Part shown: positions 4,853 to 7,834 of the stretch, piece by piece
Layout of the letters: each line of letters begins with the position of its first letter
Position numbering within the stretch: position 1 is the stretch's first letter
Assembly: GCA_016867675.1 (NCBI GenBank)
Contig: VGIZ01000020.1
Location: forward strand, 1-7,834
Source of the DNA: Candidatus Aenigmatarchaeota archaeon
GTDB lineage: Archaea; Aenigmatarchaeota; Aenigmatarchaeia; QMZP01
DNA: 7,834 nt
Reading direction: 5' to 3'
Notes under the pieces: model-generated
Told to the model about the DNA's origin: nothing
The model's input: the letters and a program-made list of their open reading frames with translations, nothing else
Database searches by the model: none
Translations under genes and position numbers: made by a program

Positions 4853-5962
4853 ATGGGAAAGCCGATAAAGATTGCGATTGCAGGCATAGGGAACTGCACA
4901 AGCTCGCTTATTCAGGGAGTGGAGTATTACAAAAACGTCACCGCTGGTGATGATCTGGTTCCGGGGCTGATGCATAATGTCCTCGGGGGCTACAAGATCA
5001 GCGACATAGAATTTGTCGCCGCCTTCGACGTTGACAAGAGAAAGGTAGGCAAGCCGCTGAACAAGGCAATTTTCGAAAAGCCCAACAACACGCTGGTGTT
5101 CCAGGAAAAGATTCCAAAATGGGGCAATGTCATAGTCCAGAAGGGGCCTGTGCTGGACGGGGTTGCCGAACATATGGCGGAGTATCCTGAAGATGTTTCA
5201 TTCAGGGTGGACGAGAAGCAAAAACCTGTCGACGTGACAAAGGTGCTCAAGGAGAGCGGCGCCGAAATACTGATGAACTATATGCCCGTTGGCTCGCAAA
5301 AGGCAACAGAATATTATGTCCAAGCGTCGCTTGATGCAGGATGCGCCTTCATTAACTGCATGCCCGTGTTTATCGTTTCAGAACCGGCATGGGAGAAAAA
5401 ATTCAGGGACAAAGGACTGCCATGCATCGGAGATGATATTTCGGCGCAAGTGGGCGCCACAATAGTCCATAAGGTTCTTGCAAAGCTTTTCGCTGACAGG
5501 GGTGTAAAGATAACTGGAACTTACCAATTGAATGTCGGCGGAAACACCGACTTCTTGAATATGGCAAGGCATCACAGGCTTGCAAGCAAGAGGATCTCGA
5601 AAACAGAGGCTGTTCAGAAGCAGTTGCCGTCTCCATTGCCGCCCGACAGGATACACATCGGACCCAGCGACTATGTGCCTTGGCTGAAGGACCAGAAGAT
5701 ATGTTTCCTGAGGATTGAAGGCGAAAAATTCGGCAGGGTGCCTACAAACCTTGAACTGAGGTTAAGCGTCGAGGACAGCCCGAACAGCGCGGGCTGCACA
5801 ATTGACTGCATAAGGGCGGCAAAACTTGCCTTGGACAGGGGGACAAGCGGGGCTTTGACTTCAATATCAGCGTATCTTATGAAGCATCCACCGCAGCACT
5901 ACCCGCCGGACCTTGCAAAGCAGATGATTGAAGAGTTTATCAAAGGGGAACGTGAGCGCTAG
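4853..5962 (+). CDS. ino1: Myo-inositol-1-phosphate synthase
   Basis: A 369-residue NAD-dependent enzyme, EC 5.5.1.4, that cyclises glucose-6-phosphate to 1L-myo-inositol-1-phosphate, the precursor of inositol lipids and inositol-based solutes. The N-terminal Rossmann motif is GIGNCTSSLIQG (11-22). Family signatures include AAFDVD, MPVGS, GDDISAQVGAT, LNVGGNTDFLNM (226-237), the lysine-rich SKRISKTEAV (245-254, with K246 and K250), GPSDYVPWL and EDSPNSAG. The sequence follows the shorter type known from actinobacteria and Thermotoga rather than the eukaryote-like form of Archaeoglobus. I prefer the ATG at 4853; a GTG at 4844 in the same frame would add three residues. A gaggt string at 4846-4850 is only two bases from the ATG, so it is a poor Shine-Dalgarno site for it. 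The gene is divergent from a PadR regulator. Its last 23 bases overlap the convergent LAGLIDADG gene. Confidence 0.97.
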   Translation: MGKPIKIAIAGIGNCTSSLIQGVEYYKNVTAGDDLVPGLMHNVLGGYKISDIEFVAAFDVDKRKVGKPLNKAIFEKPNNTLVFQEKIPKWGNVIVQKGPVLDGVAEHMAEYPEDVSFRVDEKQKPVDVTKVLKESGAEILMNYMPVGSQKATEYYVQASLDAGCAFINCMPVFIVSEPAWEKKFRDKGLPCIGDDISAQVGATIVHKVLAKLFADRGVKITGTYQLNVGGNTDFLNMARHHRLASKRISKTEAVQKQLPSPLPPDRIHIGPSDYVPWLKDQKICFLRIEGEKFGRVPTNLELRLSVEDSPNSAGCTIDCIRAAKLALDRGTSGALTSISAYLMKHPPQHYPPDLAKQMIEEFIKGERER

Positions 5963-6995
5963 ATTCCAATTTGAGCAATGTCTGCACGTAGTAAGGCATC
6001 TTTTCCAGAATCGTTTCGTCATTTTTGATCTTTATCAGGGCGGATATTATCTCAAGCGGCACGGCTATCTCATTTCTTCTAAAGTGTTCCATCTGCCTTT
6101 TGCTGTATTTGTTTTCTGTAAAATTGTTCACGCAAGTGGCTAAATTGAAATCTGTTCCTATTCGATTTTTCATTTCTTGTATCAATTCGCAGACAAAACC
6201 GGATTTCAGCCTGTGAAATCTGCTTATATCCAAAATACAAGACTTTAGTCGTGCCTGCTTGTCCGGACTGGAAAATCCTATGTTTCGGTAAAAATTTACT
6301 ATTGATTTCTGGTTTGTTATCGTAAAATAGGTTGTATTTTTTCCAATGCTATGAGGCCTGCTTGCAATTCTTGAGCATGCAACACCGAAGCACTCAAGTA
6401 ATTTTATTATTTGACTGAAAAAATCAATGCTGTTCTGCAAAAGATGTGAGCTCTTGTTCATGAACAAGGACATCTGAAATGCATGATGTCTTTTTGATTT
6501 TCTGAAGGGCATGCTTGCTTCAAAGCTGAAGAATGCCCTCAGGAATTGCCTCTTTATTTCATCATATCCGTTCATAATCCAATCAGGTATCAGGAAATTT
6601 TTCTTAGTCTTGTCACCAGCCGGCGCTCCGCACAAAATCAGTATCATTGCTATGCACGCATTGCTAATAACAGCCTTGTATGGTTGTTTTCTGTAAAAAC
6701 CATATTTTGGATCGTATGCAATGACCTTGCCTTCAAATCCAAAAATATTCTTGCATGTTTTTATGAACCATTCACACTCTTCTTTGTTGCTTGAGTAGAG
6801 CACCACCTTTCTCGTCCTTGGACTTCCGACACCGGTGTACCAGTCTACATGTCCATCTGTCATCAGTGCGGCAACTACTGAAGCCAGTTCTGGCGACGGG
6901 TAAATCGGGAGAAGTTTTTTGGCAAGCTCCACTGACTTCGGTCTCATATTCGGAAACCTTGCAATCATGCCGTCATATGTTACAATTGGCTGCAT
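5940..6995 (-). CDS. Stand-alone LAGLIDADG homing-endonuclease-like protein
   Basis: A 351-residue protein with a first LAGLIDADG-type helix, LASVVAALMTDGHVD (37-51, acidic D47), and a second weaker copy about 110 residues later, QFLRAFFSFEAS (150-161), in which the usual DG is E159-A160. The stretch GAPAGDKTKKNFLIPDWI (123-140) between them also fits this family. No Hint/intein motifs flank it and no host gene is split around it, so it is free-standing. With E159 in place of Asp it may still cut DNA weakly, or may have been reused as a DNA-binding regulator, as in WhiA-like proteins. The C-terminal 190 residues are basic and otherwise unrecognised. The base composition is visibly A+T-richer than in the enolase and synthase genes, hinting at transfer. 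The ATG at 6995 follows a TATA-like box. The 3' end overlaps the synthase gene by 23 bases. Confidence 0.8.
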   Translation of the reverse strand: MQPIVTYDGMIARFPNMRPKSVELAKKLLPIYPSPELASVVAALMTDGHVDWYTGVGSPRTRKVVLYSSNKEECEWFIKTCKNIFGFEGKVIAYDPKYGFYRKQPYKAVISNACIAMILILCGAPAGDKTKKNFLIPDWIMNGYDEIKRQFLRAFFSFEASMPFRKSKRHHAFQMSLFMNKSSHLLQNSIDFFSQIIKLLECFGVACSRIASRPHSIGKNTTYFTITNQKSIVNFYRNIGFSSPDKQARLKSCILDISRFHRLKSGFVCELIQEMKNRIGTDFNLATCVNNFTENKYSKRQMEHFRRNEIAVPLEIISALIKIKNDETILEKMPYYVQTLLKLESSAHVPL

Positions 6996-7016
6996 GATAA
7001 CGATTTTCGCAAGACG

Positions 7017-7026
7017 CTTATATGTC
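7017..7026 (-). promoter_or_regulatory. TATA-like box of the LAGLIDADG gene
   Basis: The minus strand reads gacatataag, 22-31 bases before the ATG at 6995. This supports that start and a leaderless transcript. Confidence 0.6.
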
Positions 7027-7035
7027 TAACGGAGG

Positions 7036-7095
7036 GACTATGCCGGTATGCCGCTAGACGTGTATAGTCAGACACTCAGCCATGCCGCTATAAAA
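7036..7095. other. Intergenic repeats and an orphan plus-strand TATA-like box
   Basis: The gap between the LAGLIDADG gene and the PH-domain gene (6996-7142) holds no supportable gene. gactat (7036-7041) and atagtc (7064-7069) form an inverted repeat. atgccgcta occurs exactly at 7048-7056 and 7082-7090, with a shorter atgccg at 7040-7045. The second copy overlaps ctataaaa (7088-7095), a good TATA-like box facing into the convergent 3' end of the PH-domain gene, with only a four-codon frame (ATG at 7136) after it. Confidence 0.4.
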
Positions 7096-7142
7096 TCAGA
7101 CAGCAGAAGAGTTCATCGCGGGCACGAGGGAAAGATGATATT

Positions 7143-7739
7143 TTAGTATGGCCTGTAAGTCGTGCCGTAGCCCGGGTTCTGCTGCGGCCTGTACTTGTTC
7201 GGATACTCTATGTCGGTCTTGACGTCAAAGCTCGTCTTCTTGAAGAGCTTGAAAACGTTGTAGGGGTCGGGTATGTTGCTCAGCCTGTAGGGCGTCTGGT
7301 ACGGGCCGTGCTTTCCATAGGAGATTGTGCCTGCGGTGAATATGCAGATGGTGCCGCTGGATTTTGCGAGCAGCTTGTCCCAGACGCTGATGTTGCATTC
7401 CACGTTGGTTATCTGGTCGTAGTCAACCGTCTTGAAGTCGCGGCCAATCAGCCCGCTCTTGATTATCACGCGCTTGTCCGTGACAGCATATTCTATGTAC
7501 CTGTAGACGAGCCAGCTGTAGAGCGGGCCGCCGAACACCATTATCAGGCCCACCCAGAAGTGGGGCACAACCAGCATGAGCAGCTGCCCTGACAATATAG
7601 CCATTGCCAATATGGGCACGAAAAAGAACAGGCCGATAAGCGTGACAACCGTGAATGCCATGACGAAGGGCCAGAAGTTCGGCTTGCCGCTCCAGAGCAC
7701 GCGCTCGTTCGCGTCAAGCACCTGTCTCAGTTCTTCCAT
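7143..7739 (-). CDS. Membrane protein with bacterial-type PH domain
   Basis: A 198-residue protein of the YdbS-like bPH2 family. A short cytoplasmic start (RVLWSGKPNFWPF is typical of the family) is followed by two hydrophobic segments at about 23-49 and 53-80, probably a membrane hairpin. Then comes the PH-like domain (about 83-166) with the characteristic YAVTDKRVIIKSGLIGR, the DQITNVE strand and a final KLFKK helix. The tail (178-198) is rich in Tyr, Pro, Asn and Gln (NKYRPQQNPGYGTTYRPY) and probably disordered. The function of the family is not established; a membrane-associated scaffold or stress role is usually guessed. The ATG at 7739 is supported by the TATA-like box 21-30 bases upstream and by the normal family opening. 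It is divergent from a possible gene at the right edge. Confidence 0.88.
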   Translation of the reverse strand: MEELRQVLDANERVLWSGKPNFWPFVMAFTVVTLIGLFFFVPILAMAILSGQLLMLVVPHFWVGLIMVFGGPLYSWLVYRYIEYAVTDKRVIIKSGLIGRDFKTVDYDQITNVECNISVWDKLLAKSSGTICIFTAGTISYGKHGPYQTPYRLSNIPDPYNVFKLFKKTSFDVKTDIEYPNKYRPQQNPGYGTTYRPY

Positions 7740-7759
7740 GGTTCTTTTTGTGTTTTCAA

Positions 7760-7769
7760 GCTTTTAAGC
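7760..7769 (-). promoter_or_regulatory. TATA-like box of the PH-domain gene
   Basis: The minus strand reads gcttaaaagc, 21-30 bases before the ATG at 7739. The outer bases (gctt/aagc) are themselves an inverted repeat. Confidence 0.5.
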
Positions 7770-7774
7770 AGCCT

Positions 7775-7782
7775 CTATACTA
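7775..7782 (+). promoter_or_regulatory. Possible TATA-like box for the right-edge gene
   Basis: ctatacta on the plus strand lies 34-41 bases before an ATG at 7816. This would give a leader of roughly 15 bases containing aggaaagga (7804-7812), a weak purine-rich ribosome-binding candidate. Confidence 0.35.
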
Positions 7783-7815
7783 TTGTAACAACATAGTCGG
7801 AACAGGAAAGGAATT

Positions 7816-7834
7816 ATGAAATTCTCGGAGTTCG
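7816..7834 (+). CDS. Possible start of a plus-strand gene cut by the window end
   Basis: An ATG at 7816 opens a frame reading MKFSEF before the window ends. Support is the purine-rich stretch just upstream, the TATA-like box, and the divergent layout with the PH-domain gene. Six residues are far too few to name a product. An opening of this kind is compatible with archaeal ATP-dependent DNA ligase, but that is a guess. Confidence 0.35.

Noticed and set aside
4795..4950. Upstream open frame (ATG at 4795) as a leader peptide for the synthase
   Set aside because: It runs about 50 codons out of frame into the synthase gene without features of a regulatory peptide; probably a chance frame.
4763..5173. 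Minus-strand frame of 136 codons at the start of the synthase gene
   Set aside because: It is antisense to a clearly conserved synthase N-terminus and shows no recognisable motif.
7390..7401. Third copy of the 17-bp repeat (gttgcattcc) inside the PH-domain gene
   Set aside because: Only 10 bases match and they encode conserved residues of the domain, so coincidence is the simpler reading.

Overview
The window looks like a chromosomal piece of an archaeon. The main evidence is that most genes have a TATA-like box about 20-35 bases before the start codon and almost no leader. The gene content agrees: an archaeal-type P-loop ATPase with a C-terminal nuclease-like domain, an MNT/HEPN pair with a fused winged helix, and a stand-alone LAGLIDADG protein. 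A small-genome (DPANN-like) lineage is possible, but the sequence here does not fix the lineage.

Layout, left to right. Positions 1-1443 hold a plus-strand ATPase gene with its promoter. Positions 1444-1541 hold a compact repeat module: two hairpins flanked by an exact 17-bp direct repeat. The module abuts the broken end of a minus-strand cas1 fragment (1542-1730) that still has a TATA-like box. A short divergent region follows. Then comes a plus-strand two-gene operon (1870-2843), whose ATGA overlap joins a winged-helix nucleotidyltransferase to a HEPN protein, probably a toxin-antitoxin-type pair. Enolase (2937-4229, minus) is convergent with that operon. A cluster of three hairpins (4294-4352) lies between enolase and the PadR-type regulator gene upstream of it (4368-4688, minus). 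The regulator is divergent from a myo-inositol-1-phosphate synthase gene (4853-5962, plus), and the shared control region carries a perfect 9-bp inverted repeat. A LAGLIDADG protein (5940-6995, minus) overlaps the synthase tail to tail. The window ends with a membrane PH-domain protein (7143-7739, minus) and what may be the first codons of a divergent plus-strand gene.

Housekeeping and accessory functions are mixed. Enolase supplies glycolysis or gluconeogenesis, and inositol phosphate synthase draws on glucose-6-phosphate for inositol lipids or solutes; the adjacent PadR protein is the obvious candidate regulator. The left third (ATPase-nuclease, cas1 remnant, hairpin module, MNT/HEPN) resembles a small decayed defence or mobile-element island. 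The most interesting features are the cas1 fragment ending beside the hairpin module, a second hairpin cluster that shares part of its linker, the palindromic operator candidate, and the degenerate LAGLIDADG protein.
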